Positions 35,550 to 44,329 are shown, counted from the stretch's first letter. The stretch is 64,000 nt of DNA from JBBCJR01 sp037190805 (GCA_037190805.1 JBBCJR010000020.1:1-64000), one strand, 5' to 3'. Notes: generated by a model from the sequence alone, not told the origin. Translations and numbers: made by a program.

Positions 35550-37666
35550 AGGGCTTCGGCCGTCACGGTGAGGGGGCTGGTCGACGGCGGCAGGACGATG
35601 CGGATCAGACCATGCGCGTCGGCGCGTCCGACAGCGCTGGCGATCACCTGTCCATCGCGGCGGGCTGTCACCTGCCAACGGCCCGGTACCGCCCGCCACA
35701 GCATCACCCCTTTCCCGAATCCGCCCGCGACGAAATCGAAGCGCCCCTCCGCCCGCCGAAGACGGCTGACCGGCCAGCGCGACTGGATCAGAAGCGCGCC
35801 GGCAAAGGACGGCGGATCGCGCATGATGCAAAGCTCGGGGGCGCCGACGGCGGGGTCCAGCGCGACATACAGGCTGTCGTTGACCCGTCGCGCGCCGAGC
35901 GCTCCGATCGAACAGCCGGCATCGAGCGCGAAGTCAGCCGGGACGTCGAAGCGCATCGTCTGCAGGGCGCCGCGATCAAGGATGCGGAAGCGACCGGGGC
36001 CGATCCGTTCGACCGAAACGCGATAGAATCCCTCGGCAATGCGGGCATAGTCGGCCAGCGTTACCGGGACGATCTGCTGGCTGCGGGCCTGGTCGATCAG
36101 GTGACGGACGGCGCGCACGCTTGCTTCCCGCTCGCCCGAATACATGTTGTAGTAGATGTTGATGGGTTTCAGGCGGCGTGGCCGGTCGGCCTGGCGGAAG
36201 GTCGTGTCGGCATAGCGAAAGGCCCAGAAATCCGCCGTACCGTCCTTGGTATAGCCACCCTCGTTACCGGCCCCGGCATAAATCTGGCGCTGGCCCCCGG
36301 CCGCGACGCCGATGGCGGAGAGGCCGGTGATCGACGGAACGGCGGTGTCGACCCGTGATGCGCCGCCATTGATGTTGAGCAGGCGCGCCGCCCGCGTCGC
36401 CGCGATGACGGCGGGGAAGGGGTGGGCGTCGCCGCTCCATTGCATCACTTCCACTCGCTTGGCGGTGGGCGCGAGGCGGTTGATGCGTGCGGCGGCGGCT
36501 GCGACTTCCTGGCCGAGGTCAAAGGGCTGGCGGGCGACGGCACGGGGTTTGCCGGCTGGGCCGAGCGCGGCGTCGGGCGCGACGATCCCGGCTTGGATGG
36601 CCTGTTCGAGGGGCCAGCTATAGTCCTGAAAAAAGCCCCAAGCGAACGGGTGGGTGTAGGAATGGCTGCCGATCCGGACCTGCGGCATGGCGAACAGCGC
36701 GCGCGCGATCACCCCGGCAGCTGCGGTGCCGCCATAGGCGGGGTCGAGATCGGCGGCGATCGGTGCCACGGACACCGGCATATCCGGATAGGGCAGGATC
36801 AGGTGGCGGGCGACGACCTCCGCCGCCATCATGCGCCGCCGCTGATAGGCCGGGATGCGCGAGACCGAACGCCAGCCGTCGCCGTCGACATGACTGAAAT
36901 AGATACGCCGCCCGACCAAGGTGGTGACGTCGGGAAACGGACCCCCGCCCAGCGCCAGAGCCTCGCGCAGGAAGGTGAAGGGGTCGACCAGCCATTGGCG
37001 TGGGCCGCCCGAGCGGCCGGCGTGCAGAATGTAGTCGCGCGCGGCATAGCCCCCAGCCGGCGTGATCGCGACCACGTCCGCAAAGGCAGAGCCTGCCCCG
37101 ACCCGGATCAGGATTTCCGATCCCGGCAGCGCCCGCAACCGCTCGAATCCCGGCAGGGGCGTGGGCATTGGCCGTTCGAACCCGGTAAAGCCAGGGCGGG
37201 CGTGGAGAAGGCGGGTTCGCCCTCCGCCCAGCACGCGTCCGCCGCCCGCCATACCGGCGCTGGCCAGCAGGCGGCGGTGAAGGTCGGGGTGGAGGCGCGC
37301 GTCGACAGGCGAGGGCCCGATCAGGACGAGGCGCTTTCCAGCCGCGCGTGCGCGCTCGATCCAGCCGACCAGCGCCGCCGGCTCGGCCAGCCGCTCCCCC
37401 TGCCACAACAGCAGGATGCCGCGTATCTCGGGATCGGCGGCGATTTCGGGCAGGGTGTCGCGGATGTCGGCGTAGCGCACACGCATGCCCAGCCAGTTGA
37501 GCGGCATTTCGAGCGTGAGGTGGACGTCGCTGGCCGCGGGCGACGTCGCCCTGCCGTCGTACAGGGCGACGATGGTACGCGGCAGCTGCTGGGCGAGCGC
37601 AGGCACAGTGCCGATGACCAACGCAATGAGGGCCAGCGCAAGACGGATCGGACGAAACGTCGTCAT
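35546..37666 (-). CDS. pelA: PelA-like polysaccharide deacetylase lacking the hydrolase domain, 706 aa
   Basis: I chose ATG 37,666 with a signal peptide ending at ALAQQ. The deacetylase signature is intact: RIYFSHVDGDGWRS and IGSHSYTHPFAW supply the metal-binding Asp and His pair. In Pseudomonas PelA (948 residues) a GH166 hydrolase comes first. Here the mature protein opens directly with the segment that follows it (TIVALYDGRATSP). It should deacetylate Pel in the periplasm. Confidence 0.85.
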   Translation of the reverse strand: MTTFRPIRLALALIALVIGTVPALAQQLPRTIVALYDGRATSPAASDVHLTLEMPLNWLGMRVRYADIRDTLPEIAADPEIRGILLLWQGERLAEPAALVGWIERARAAGKRLVLIGPSPVDARLHPDLHRRLLASAGMAGGGRVLGGGRTRLLHARPGFTGFERPMPTPLPGFERLRALPGSEILIRVGAGSAFADVVAITPAGGYAARDYILHAGRSGGPRQWLVDPFTFLREALALGGGPFPDVTTLVGRRIYFSHVDGDGWRSVSRIPAYQRRRMMAAEVVARHLILPYPDMPVSVAPIAADLDPAYGGTAAAGVIARALFAMPQVRIGSHSYTHPFAWGFFQDYSWPLEQAIQAGIVAPDAALGPAGKPRAVARQPFDLGQEVAAAAARINRLAPTAKRVEVMQWSGDAHPFPAVIAATRAARLLNINGGASRVDTAVPSITGLSAIGVAAGGQRQIYAGAGNEGGYTKDGTADFWAFRYADTTFRQADRPRRLKPINIYYNMYSGEREASVRAVRHLIDQARSQQIVPVTLADYARIAEGFYRVSVERIGPGRFRILDRGALQTMRFDVPADFALDAGCSIGALGARRVNDSLYVALDPAVGAPELCIMRDPPSFAGALLIQSRWPVSRLRRAEGRFDFVAGGFGKGVMLWRAVPGRWQVTARRDGQVIASAVGRADAHGLIRIVLPPSTSPLTVTAEAL

Positions 37667-37668
37667 CG

Positions 37669-39051
37669 TCACCTGTCGCCGGTGACGGAGGGGTTGTTGC
37701 GGACAAAGACGAGGTAGAGAAGGTCGCTGGTGGCAAGCGTCAAGGCGGCGACGCCATAGCAGGCGGCGGCCAGCGCACCGGCCAGATAGCCCCAGCCCCA
37801 CAAGCTGTCGCCGATGACAATTCCGATCGACGTGCCGACGAGGTTGCCAAGAAAGAAGATGATGGCCAGCATCGCCCCCTCTCGCCTCAGGTCGTAATAG
37901 GACAGCACGGTGGCGGCGAGCAGCGCGACGGCGTGAAACAGGGCGCCGACGACGATGAAGCGGAACACCCACAGCTGCCTAAGGTCGATATGCAGCCCTT
38001 CCAGGATCAGGGGGGCCGGAAACCAGACCGTCCAGGCGACGACGAGTTGCACGACGACAAGGATGCGTCCCGCCTGGATCAGCGTGCGCCGAACCTCGTC
38101 ACGGTCGGCGTCGAGCCGCTGCCAGGTCGCATGATGGACGGCGCTCGCCATCATCCGGCGGTGGGCGGTGTGAAAGCTGGTCTCGACCGTCACCATCAGG
38201 GTCACCATCGCCGGCACCAGGGTCAGCAGGCCCAGAAAGCTCGCCGCGTCGTAAAGCGGGTTCAGCATCAGCCCGCCCAGCGCCGGACGCGCGCTGGCAG
38301 TCATCCACATCAGCCATTTGTCGACCCACAAGGCGGCGACGCCGAACAGTCCGGCGACCGCCAGCAGGCGGTAGCGACGGAAAGCGCCGCTCCAGTCACG
38401 GGGCCAGTCCAGCCGCCCGGGAAACTCCCGCAGGATCGATCCCAGAAGGAGCGCGGCGAGCGCCGTCAGGCCGATGTCCAGCCCGATCAGCATGCCGATA
38501 AGGCCCTTGTCCGACCACAGCCAGATCAGGCTCGCGGCGATCCCGAAGCCGATCAGATAGGCAAGGCTGATATGGCCGAAGCGACGGATGGCGGTCAGAA
38601 ACAGGTTGGCGATCCAGATCGCCGCAAGCAGCGGCACCGTCATCGTCGCGAGCAGCCCCTCGATCCCGCGCAGACCGCCCGCCCAGAAAAACAGGACCGC
38701 CCCGACAGCAAGTGCGGGTGGAACGACCGTGACCGTCGCCGCCAGCAAAAGTGGGGGGCCTTCCTCGGGCGTGGCGGCGAACAAGGCGTCCGACAGGCGA
38801 CGGGTGGCGACCATCACCACCGGGGCGGCGATGAGGTTGGAAAAGCAGAAAGCATAGACCAGCACCGCCTGGAAGGGCAGCAGATCGGGATTAGCGCTGG
38901 CAGCCATCGTGACCTGGACGAGGCCGAGAAGCGCAAGCGTGATCAGCCATGGACCGGCCGCGATCAAGGCGCCATGACCGGCGCCCGCCGCCGCGCCGGC
39001 CAGGCCGTGATCGGTCATCATCCGCTTCAGCGCGAAGCCGACGCCCGCCAT
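37669..39051 (-). CDS. pelG: Pel exporter PelG, 460 aa
   Basis: I chose ATG 39,051 (MAGVGFALKRMM). About twelve membrane helices fill the chain; AGAGHGALIAAGPWLITLALLG at the start is typical of PelG, a flippase-like transporter of the polysaccharide flippase superfamily. Length matches the Pseudomonas protein. It is the first gene of the cluster, followed two bases later by pelA, so the operon promoter should lie in the 116-base gap to the divergent PRC-barrel gene. Confidence 0.92.
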   Translation of the reverse strand: MAGVGFALKRMMTDHGLAGAAAGAGHGALIAAGPWLITLALLGLVQVTMAASANPDLLPFQAVLVYAFCFSNLIAAPVVMVATRRLSDALFAATPEEGPPLLLAATVTVVPPALAVGAVLFFWAGGLRGIEGLLATMTVPLLAAIWIANLFLTAIRRFGHISLAYLIGFGIAASLIWLWSDKGLIGMLIGLDIGLTALAALLLGSILREFPGRLDWPRDWSGAFRRYRLLAVAGLFGVAALWVDKWLMWMTASARPALGGLMLNPLYDAASFLGLLTLVPAMVTLMVTVETSFHTAHRRMMASAVHHATWQRLDADRDEVRRTLIQAGRILVVVQLVVAWTVWFPAPLILEGLHIDLRQLWVFRFIVVGALFHAVALLAATVLSYYDLRREGAMLAIIFFLGNLVGTSIGIVIGDSLWGWGYLAGALAAACYGVAALTLATSDLLYLVFVRNNPSVTGDR

Positions 39052-39167
39052 TGTCCGTTCCCGCCCCCCGTCGTTCGTTTCCGGCTGTTTCCCGATGATG
39101 CCATGCCTCCAGGATGGTTGCAGCTGCGTTAAGGCATGGCTTCGAGCAATCTGAAGGACCGACACCC

Positions 39168-39761
39168 ATGGCAGACGTCGCCGGCTGGATCGCGCCGATC
39201 CTGATCACCATCGCGGCGCTGATGACGGCCGCCAACGCCGGCGCACGCTTCACCGGCTGGGGGTTCGCCGTGTTCGCTGTCGGCTCGATCAGCTGGACGG
39301 CCTATGGCGCGGCGACCGGGCAGGCCAATCTGGTCTGGCAGAATCTGGCGTTGCTGGCCGTCAACCTGTTCGGTGTGTGGCGATGGCTGTTCCGCGCCGC
39401 CGGTCATGGCGACGCAGCCACGGCCGTCGAGCGTGCCAGCGATGCCGCATCCGGACAGCGGCTGTTCGCCGCCTCGACGCTTGTCGGCATGGTGGTTTCA
39501 GACAGGAACGGGCAAAAGGCGGGGCAGGTGGTGGATGCCATGATCGGCGCCGATGACGGATTGGTCGCCTATGTCGTGGTGTCGGAAGGCGGCATTGGGG
39601 GGATCGGCGAAACTCTGCATGCGGTACCATGGTGGATGATCGAAGTGAGCGAGCAAGAAGCGCGGCTCGCTGTGACCGCGCCCGCCCTCTCTGCCGCGCC
39701 TGCCATTCGCTGTGATCACTGGCCTGCGCGGGTGCCGGAATGGCCCGGGAAAAGTCCATGA
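39168..39761 (+). CDS. PRC-barrel domain membrane protein, 197 aa
   Basis: ATG 39,168 has AAGGA upstream. Three hydrophobic segments cover residues 5-75, followed by a PRC-barrel (about 95-150: LVGMVVSDRNGQKAGQVVDAMIGADDGLVAYVVVS). PRC-barrels of this kind often tie RNA-processing or metabolic factors to the membrane. It is divergent from pelG. The next gene overlaps or abuts its 3' end. Confidence 0.8.
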   Translation: MADVAGWIAPILITIAALMTAANAGARFTGWGFAVFAVGSISWTAYGAATGQANLVWQNLALLAVNLFGVWRWLFRAAGHGDAATAVERASDAASGQRLFAASTLVGMVVSDRNGQKAGQVVDAMIGADDGLVAYVVVSEGGIGGIGETLHAVPWWMIEVSEQEARLAVTAPALSAAPAIRCDHWPARVPEWPGKSP

Positions 39762-40264
39762 CAGCGCCACTGATCGTCGATGCGCTGCTCGGGCCTGCCG
39801 ACCAGTCCCTGCTCGACGCCCTTCGCCGGGCGCATTTTCCGCCCGGACGCAATCGCCTTCCGGCTCACCTCACGCTGTTTCACCATCTGCCGCCCAGTAT
39901 CGAGCGCGAACTGATTGGGCGATTGGTGGAAGAGGCCCGCGCCGAGGCGCGACCCGCCGCGCGGTTGGCGTCGGTGCGGTTACTTGGCGGCGGCGTTGCC
40001 TTCGCCGTGGAGTCTCCCGCGCTCGCCGCAATCAGGGAGCGGCTTGCCGAGGCGTTCGCGGGCGTGCTGACGCCCCAGGATCAGGCCCGTTGGTGGCCGC
40101 ATGTGACAATCCAGAACAAGGTGGAGCGGTCCACGGCGCTGGCGCTGGCGGATGCGTTGGCGCCGACGTTCCGGCCCACGCCGTTGCACGTCGCTGGTCT
40201 GGGCCTGTGGCGCTATCGTGGCGGGCCGTGGGAGATGGTGCGAAGATTCCCGTTCCGGGGCTAG
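39758..40264 (+). CDS. 2'-5' RNA ligase/phosphoesterase family protein, 168 aa
   Basis: ATG 39,758 (MTAPLIVDAL) has GGGA at suitable distance; ATG 39,740 would add six residues. The two H-x-T motifs of the 2H phosphoesterase family are present: PAHLTLFHHL and WPHVTIQNK. These enzymes act on 2',3'-cyclic or 2'-5' phosphodiesters of RNA or related nucleotides. Physiological substrate unknown. Confidence 0.85.
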   Translation: MTAPLIVDALLGPADQSLLDALRRAHFPPGRNRLPAHLTLFHHLPPSIERELIGRLVEEARAEARPAARLASVRLLGGGVAFAVESPALAAIRERLAEAFAGVLTPQDQARWWPHVTIQNKVERSTALALADALAPTFRPTPLHVAGLGLWRYRGGPWEMVRRFPFRG

Positions 40265-40268
40265 AGGC

Positions 40269-40685
40269 TCAGCTGAGACCTCCCATGCCGTCGCAGCTGA
40301 GATCGAAGGCGGCGAGCCCGGCTTCGAGATAGGAGGCCAGCATCGCCATCTCCAGCAGCTCATCGATCATGCCGTCGACACCACCGTCGCGCAGTTCGGT
40401 ATCGGCCACGTCCAGCGCCTCGTCCCACTCGCTGGCGTCGAAGCTGCCGCGCCCGACCAGCGCCAGGGCGTAAAGCTCGATAAGCTCGTCCTCGGCGAGG
40501 TCTTCCAGCTGCGCTTGAAGTTCTTCCTCGACGGCCTCGTTGTTTTCATCCTCCAGCACCTCGACACCCTTGTCGTCGGTGGGATTGGAGCCGTCATCAG
40601 GATCGACCGCCGGAACCTGGGCCTCGAACTCCCGGGCGCGCAGGACAATGCGGCAGATAGTTTCGAGCGAAATGGTCAGTTCCAT
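40269..40685 (-). CDS. DUF3775 family protein, 138 aa
   Basis: I chose ATG 40,685 (MELTISLETICRIVLRAREF). The acidic linker and the block EDELIELYALALVGRGSFDASEWDEAL match DUF3775, a small family of unknown function common in alphaproteobacteria. It converges on the RNA ligase-like gene with a four-base gap. Confidence 0.85.
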   Translation of the reverse strand: MELTISLETICRIVLRAREFEAQVPAVDPDDGSNPTDDKGVEVLEDENNEAVEEELQAQLEDLAEDELIELYALALVGRGSFDASEWDEALDVADTELRDGGVDGMIDELLEMAMLASYLEAGLAAFDLSCDGMGGLS

Positions 40686-40811
40686 GCGCAGATTTCCAGG
40701 ACGGCCATGATTGAGATCAGAAACCCCGCTTGGGCACGTCGGTTCCGTCGCTTCCGACGCCATTGACCGTTGCCGGTCCGGGTCCTATAGCCCGCCCCCT
40801 GACGGTCCCGG

Positions 40812-40888
40812 GGCAGCGTAGCTCAGTTGGTGAGAGCGCCGGATTCATAACCCGGAGGTCGGCGGTTCAAGTCCGCCCGCTGCTACCA
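40812..40888 (+). tRNA. tRNA-Met (CAT), integration site of the element
   Basis: A 77-base cloverleaf with acceptor GGCAGCG/CGCTGCT, D arm GCTC/GAGC, loop TTCATAA with anticodon CAT at 40,846-40,848, TTCAAGT loop and encoded CCA. The body is that of an elongator tRNA-Met rather than initiator (no C-rich start, no triple GC anticodon stem). The last 14 bases form the left attachment core of the 22.7-kb element. Confidence 0.92.
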
Positions 40889-42473
40889 TCTGGGCAGTCT
40901 CTTGCGCGGGGCGTTTGGTCGGTTGGCCATTCGCCAGTGTGAGGATACTGTCCAGTGAGCCGGAGATCGTCACGTCACACCCTTCCGGGCCTTCCCGCGG
41001 GGTGACATGGATCACTTCGACCAAATCCCGAATTGCAATGGCAGCAGCGGTGTTGCCGGCGCCCTGTGAAGCGATAGCCGTTCCAAGGACTCTGATTCGC
41101 TCGCGATATTGTTCGGCAATTTGCGGGTGTAGCGCGATTACCGGGATTGCTTCGACCTCCTCAATCTCGGCCTGAGCACGGTCACGGTCGACCTTGGCGG
41201 CAACTAGTGCCTCACGGAATTCCTCGAACTCGCCACCACCGATCGCTATGGCCTTGACTAGGCGAGCGATGGCGGCATCAGCCGCCCTGAGCCGTCGATG
41301 GGTGCCATCGAGGGTACGGCCCAGCTCGACCCGCTGGCGTTCCATCTCGGCATGATATTCCTTGACGAACAGGCTGACTGCTTCGGGTAACAGCAACTGG
41401 TGCTGAAGGCCGGCAAGCACGCGCGATTCGAACTGACCGATTGGCAGTCGGCGCCTATTGCCGCAGGTGCCAGAGTCGCGCGCGCGTGTGCAGCCCATGC
41501 GATCCTTGCTGACGATGGTGAAGCTACCGCCGCATGCGCCGCAGCGTACGAGGCCCGATAGGAGCCGGGTCGGCTTGCGCTGTTCACGGGCCGGCTTGTC
41601 GGAGTTGGATGCCCGCCAGTCTTGGACGCGCTGCCAGCTGTCCTCATTGACGATGCGCAGGTCGGGCAGTTCCTGGGTGGTCCATTGGGACGGCGGATTG
41701 ACGCGCGATACGCGCTTGCGTGTGATCGGGTCGCGAACCATGCGGACGCGGTTGTAGATATATCGGCCAGAATAGATCGGATTGTGAAGGATGCCTATCT
41801 GGCGTGCGCGAGAGCCGACAATTGCACTGACCCGCCATTCGCCGCCAGTGGCGCTCGGGATGCCGTCGCGGTTCAGGCGCATGGCGATGGTACGGGGCGA
41901 GAGACCCGACAGGAATTCGGCATAGACGCGGCGGACGACTTCGGCCTGCTCGGGATGGATTTCGCGCAGGCCGTGGATAGGCTCCCCCTTTGGATCGAGC
42001 TTGATCACGCGGCGGTAACCGTAACAGAGGCCGGCGGCGATGCGGCCGGCGGCAGCGGTGCTGGCCATGCCACGCCGGACTTTGTCGGCCATGTCTTTGA
42101 TATAGAGCGCGCTCATCGTGCCCTTAAGGCCGATGTGCAGCTCATTGATCTCGCCCTCGCTTAAAGTGACAATACGAACGCCGGCGAACTCAAGCCGCTG
42201 ATAGAAGGTAGCGATGTCGGCTTGGTTGCGCGACAGGCGGTCCAGTGCTTCGGTTAGTAGTAAGTTGAAGCTGCCCGCCTCGGCCGCCGCCAGCAGGGCA
42301 TTGAGGCCCGGCCGGTTGTGGGTTGTGCCCGATATGGCAAGATCGGAATAGACGTCGACGACGGACCAGCCCTCGCGGTCAGCGCGTGCGCGGCAGACGC
42401 GAACCTGATCTTCAGCCGAGCGTTCGTTCTGCCGATCGCTGCTGTATCGCGCGTAGATCGCGGTTCTGGTCAC
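40845..42473 (-). CDS. large serine recombinase (integrase), 542 aa in the integrated state
   Basis: I chose GTG 42,473 (TRTAIYARYSSDRQ); the frame stays open to 42,536. The resolvase domain has catalytic Ser11, followed by the recombinase domain and a zinc ribbon (RCGACGGSFTI...CGNRR) and a coiled coil. The last 14 residues are read from the complement of tRNA-Met, and the stop TGA lies across the anticodon. In the excised circle TGA would follow the core at once, shortening the protein by nine residues. The four upstream small genes share its transcript. Confidence 0.93.
   Translation of the reverse strand: MTRTAIYARYSSDRQNERSAEDQVRVCRARADREGWSVVDVYSDLAISGTTHNRPGLNALLAAAEAGSFNLLLTEALDRLSRNQADIATFYQRLEFAGVRIVTLSEGEINELHIGLKGTMSALYIKDMADKVRRGMASTAAAGRIAAGLCYGYRRVIKLDPKGEPIHGLREIHPEQAEVVRRVYAEFLSGLSPRTIAMRLNRDGIPSATGGEWRVSAIVGSRARQIGILHNPIYSGRYIYNRVRMVRDPITRKRVSRVNPPSQWTTQELPDLRIVNEDSWQRVQDWRASNSDKPAREQRKPTRLLSGLVRCGACGGSFTIVSKDRMGCTRARDSGTCGNRRRLPIGQFESRVLAGLQHQLLLPEAVSLFVKEYHAEMERQRVELGRTLDGTHRRLRAADAAIARLVKAIAIGGGEFEEFREALVAAKVDRDRAQAEIEEVEAIPVIALHPQIAEQYRERIRVLGTAIASQGAGNTAAAIAIRDLVEVIHVTPREGPEGCDVTISGSLDSILTLANGQPTKRPAQETAQMVAAGGLEPPTSGL
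40875..40888 (+). other. left attachment core (tRNA 3' end)
   Basis: These 14 bases are the end of the tRNA-Met including CCA and are repeated exactly at 63,578. The flanking bases differ on both sides at the two copies, which fixes the core length. Confidence 0.9.
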
Positions 42474-42570
42474 GGATTTGGCGCTCCCGTTCGGCGCGCA
42501 TGCGACGGCCGTCTTCTTGGGCCATGTCGGCCGCAATAGCGCGGACGATATTGGCGAGGATGTGATGCAT
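42412..42570 (-). CDS. 52-residue basic protein overlapping the recombinase start
   Basis: Starts ATG 42,570, overlapping the stop of the 44-aa gene (TGATG), and runs in another frame over the recombinase start at 42,473 to TGA 42,412. The product (MHHILANIVRAIAADMAQ... then Arg/Gln-rich) is a charged helix. Its end overlaps the recombinase by about 60 bases. It could couple translation or act as an excision cofactor; no family match. Confidence 0.5.
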   Translation of the reverse strand: MHHILANIVRAIAADMAQEDGRRMRAERERQIRDQNRDLRAIQQRSAERTLG

Positions 42571-42704
42571 CAGGTCGCCTCCATTTCGGAGGCGGGTTCG
42601 ATCTCAAAGATAGTGTCGGTGAGCTGGGGTCTGGCGCTGTCGTAGCAGTTCCAGATCGTCGGGCAGAGGGCCGTTAGAGCTCGCAACTTCCAGTGTGTGC
42701 TCAT
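42570..42704 (-). CDS. 44-residue hypothetical protein
   Basis: ATG 42,704 overlaps the preceding stop (ATGA) and the TGA overlaps the next ATG. It begins MSTHWKLRALTALCPTIW and ends acidic (FEIEPASEMEAT). The precise overlaps on both sides are the main support. Not recognised. Confidence 0.5.
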   Translation of the reverse strand: MSTHWKLRALTALCPTIWNCYDSARPQLTDTIFEIEPASEMEAT

Positions 42705-42802
42705 TTCGGCACCCAGATGCCGGCGGCATGGGCCAGCATCAGAAAGAAGCCACTGACAACGGTAACGCGGTAGAGGCGTTGGATATTGCGATCCAGCATC
42801 AT
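42701..42802 (-). CDS. 33-residue membrane peptide
   Basis: ATG 42,802 overlaps the stop of the 162-aa gene and its TGA overlaps the next ATG. The short chain has a basic start (MMLDRNIQRLYR) and a hydrophobic span (VTVVSGFFLMLAHAAGIWV), so it should insert in the membrane. Role unknown. Confidence 0.5.
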   Translation of the reverse strand: MMLDRNIQRLYRVTVVSGFFLMLAHAAGIWVPK

Positions 42803-43287
42803 GCTTTCTCGTGGACCCGGCGATCAGCGGTGATGCGAGTATCATAGGTAGCGATCAGCTTAGCCCACAGGAGTTGGGCGTTGTTGGCATGGGTGCGTAT
42901 GCGGTCGAGTAACTCCTGTTGATAGTCAATCGCCTCGCATGCAATCGCTGTATCGACAGTGATGCTGGCCATGGCATGAGTAAGGCGCTGTAATTCCTCG
43001 GCTATCCTCAGCATATCGTAGACAACTTGGTTCATCCCGTCAGAGATGGCGACGGTTAGCGTGCGGTGCGGCTGAATTGGGACGTGGTTGAGAGAAGGAG
43101 CCTCGACATCCCGCAGACGGTTGTCGAGTGGGATCAATTGGTCGGTGGGGACAGTGCGGACGCGGCGAGCACCGATTATTGAATAGCTGCCGTCAGCATT
43201 TCGTTGGTTGATGCGGACCTGTTCGCCCGTGTCGATCGCGATCGCGATCGAGCCAGGTTGTGGGAATTCTGTATGGATGTGGAGCAT
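42799..43287 (-). CDS. first gene of leftward operon, hypothetical, 162 aa
   Basis: I chose ATG 43,287 (MLHIHTEFPQPGSI) directly after a perfect GGAGGTG site. Residues 10-60 look like short beta strands, residues 85-160 like long helices (MLRIAEELQRLTHAMASI). It lies 50 bases downstream of a strong promoter with repressor operators. Not recognised; possible early function or directionality factor. Confidence 0.65.
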   Translation of the reverse strand: MLHIHTEFPQPGSIAIAIDTGEQVRINQRNADGSYSIIGARRVRTVPTDQLIPLDNRLRDVEAPSLNHVPIQPHRTLTVAISDGMNQVVYDMLRIAEELQRLTHAMASITVDTAIACEAIDYQQELLDRIRTHANNAQLLWAKLIATYDTRITADRRVHEKA

Positions 43288-43335
43288 GGTCACCTCCATT
43301 GGTTTCCGTGCCTTCACCGGGAAGGTTTGTGGGAA

Positions 43336-43397
43336 CCAGATGGAATATACCTATTTGGAATTTATACAGTCAAGTTAAAAATCCATATCGGAATAAT
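43336..43397. promoter_or_regulatory. left operator cluster
   Basis: Three related sites on one strand: CCAGATGGAATATA (43,336), CCTATTTGGAATTT (43,350) and CCATATCGGAATAAT (43,383-43,397). The last is identical over 15 bases to a site at 44,343. They cover the leftward promoter and are the likely targets of the phage repressor. Confidence 0.65.
43344..43373 (-). promoter_or_regulatory. leftward sigma-70 promoter (pL-like)
   Basis: On the minus strand TTGACT (43,373-43,368), an 18-base spacer and TATATT (43,349-43,344). Transcription would begin near 43,337 and read the five-gene recombinase operon. Operators overlap both boxes. Confidence 0.65.
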
Positions 43398-43653
43398 TTT
43401 ACGGTTAGCTGTCACGGAGTCTGAGCGCGGGAGCGGTTCCACGGTGCAACGCTGACATTCATCCCTGCGGACTTCATGGGGCATCGGCATGCCGCCCTCA
43501 TGTCAGCCGACGTTATCTTTATCTTGATTCGCTCGAAGGATTGGTGATCATCAAACCCTACCCTGAGGCGCGCGAAAATCTTATATCTGTATGCGCCGAC
43601 GATTATTAGGGGTTTATATTAATTACAGGGTCGAATATCTTCGATAATGCTCT
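43398..43653. other. region between left operators and repressor gene
   Basis: AT-richer than the surroundings, with no good reading frame or hairpin-plus-T terminator. It presumably carries the 3' end of the repressor transcript and spacing between the repressor and the leftward promoter. Confidence 0.4.
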
Positions 43654-44310
43654 CTATACTTGAATAATAGCGGCAATTACTACTGCAACAACACGGGTTT
43701 CAACAATGCCAGGTTCTGGTTCGTTGAGGGCTATCGGCCTCTGAAATGCTGGGTTATTCGAACGTGGAATGAGCCATTCTTGCCCGTCACTATCGATGAA
43801 ATATTCTTTCACGGTAGCTTCAAATTCACCGCCTGAGCGTTCACGTACGACAATGACCTTGCGGCCGGATGTAAGGGCAGGCTCGTAGAACGAAGATACG
43901 CATTCAAGGATCGTGCCTGAAGGGAAAATCATATCCATGCTGTCACCGATGACCCGCAGGCCAAAGCGATGCTCTAATGGAGTTTGCGTATGGGGTGAGC
44001 CGGTAAAGGATTGCCAGTCAGTTTGATCCCACTGCCAAGCTTCGCGCCAAATCCCGGCGGCAACGTTGCCCTTCACGAATAGCTGCGGGCCAAGCGGGGC
44101 CACACTCGCACTGCCGGACAACAGTTCGGCGACGCTGACTCCAAAAATGGCGGCAACTCTTTCAAGATCAGAGAACGATGGCTCACGGGTTCCACGCTCC
44201 CAGCGCTGATAGGTTGCTTGTGCCACATCGAGCATATCCGCCACTGCCGCCTGAGTGAGCCCCAGGCGTGTTCGTTGCTCAACCATGACATCGCGATACC
44301 TCATTGGCAT
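43654..44310 (-). CDS. phage repressor, HTH plus S24 peptidase, 218 aa
   Basis: Residues 8-62 form an XRE helix-turn-helix (RLGLTQAAVADMLDVAQATYQRWERG). The C-terminal half is LexA/CI-like: probable cleavage site Ala85-Gly86, catalytic Ser124 in GDSMD and Lys168 in ATVKEY. The set is that of a self-cleaving repressor released by RecA in the SOS response. It lies between two divergent operons whose promoters share the operator motif. Confidence 0.93.
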   Translation of the reverse strand: MPMRYRDVMVEQRTRLGLTQAAVADMLDVAQATYQRWERGTREPSFSDLERVAAIFGVSVAELLSGSASVAPLGPQLFVKGNVAAGIWREAWQWDQTDWQSFTGSPHTQTPLEHRFGLRVIGDSMDMIFPSGTILECVSSFYEPALTSGRKVIVVRERSGGEFEATVKEYFIDSDGQEWLIPRSNNPAFQRPIALNEPEPGIVETRVVAVVIAAIIQV

Positions 44311-44329
44311 ATTTTGCTGTGCTGCGCAT

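Noticed and set aside
36422..39132. Long plus-strand frames of 431 and 399 residues
   Set aside because: Antisense shadows of pelA and pelG, rich in Arg, Gln, Asp and Gly as such shadows are.
40845..40889. C-terminal GGLEPPTSGL of the recombinase as a protein motif
   Set aside because: It is the complement of a tRNA gene read as protein. It is real only in the sense that the integrated gene reads through it.
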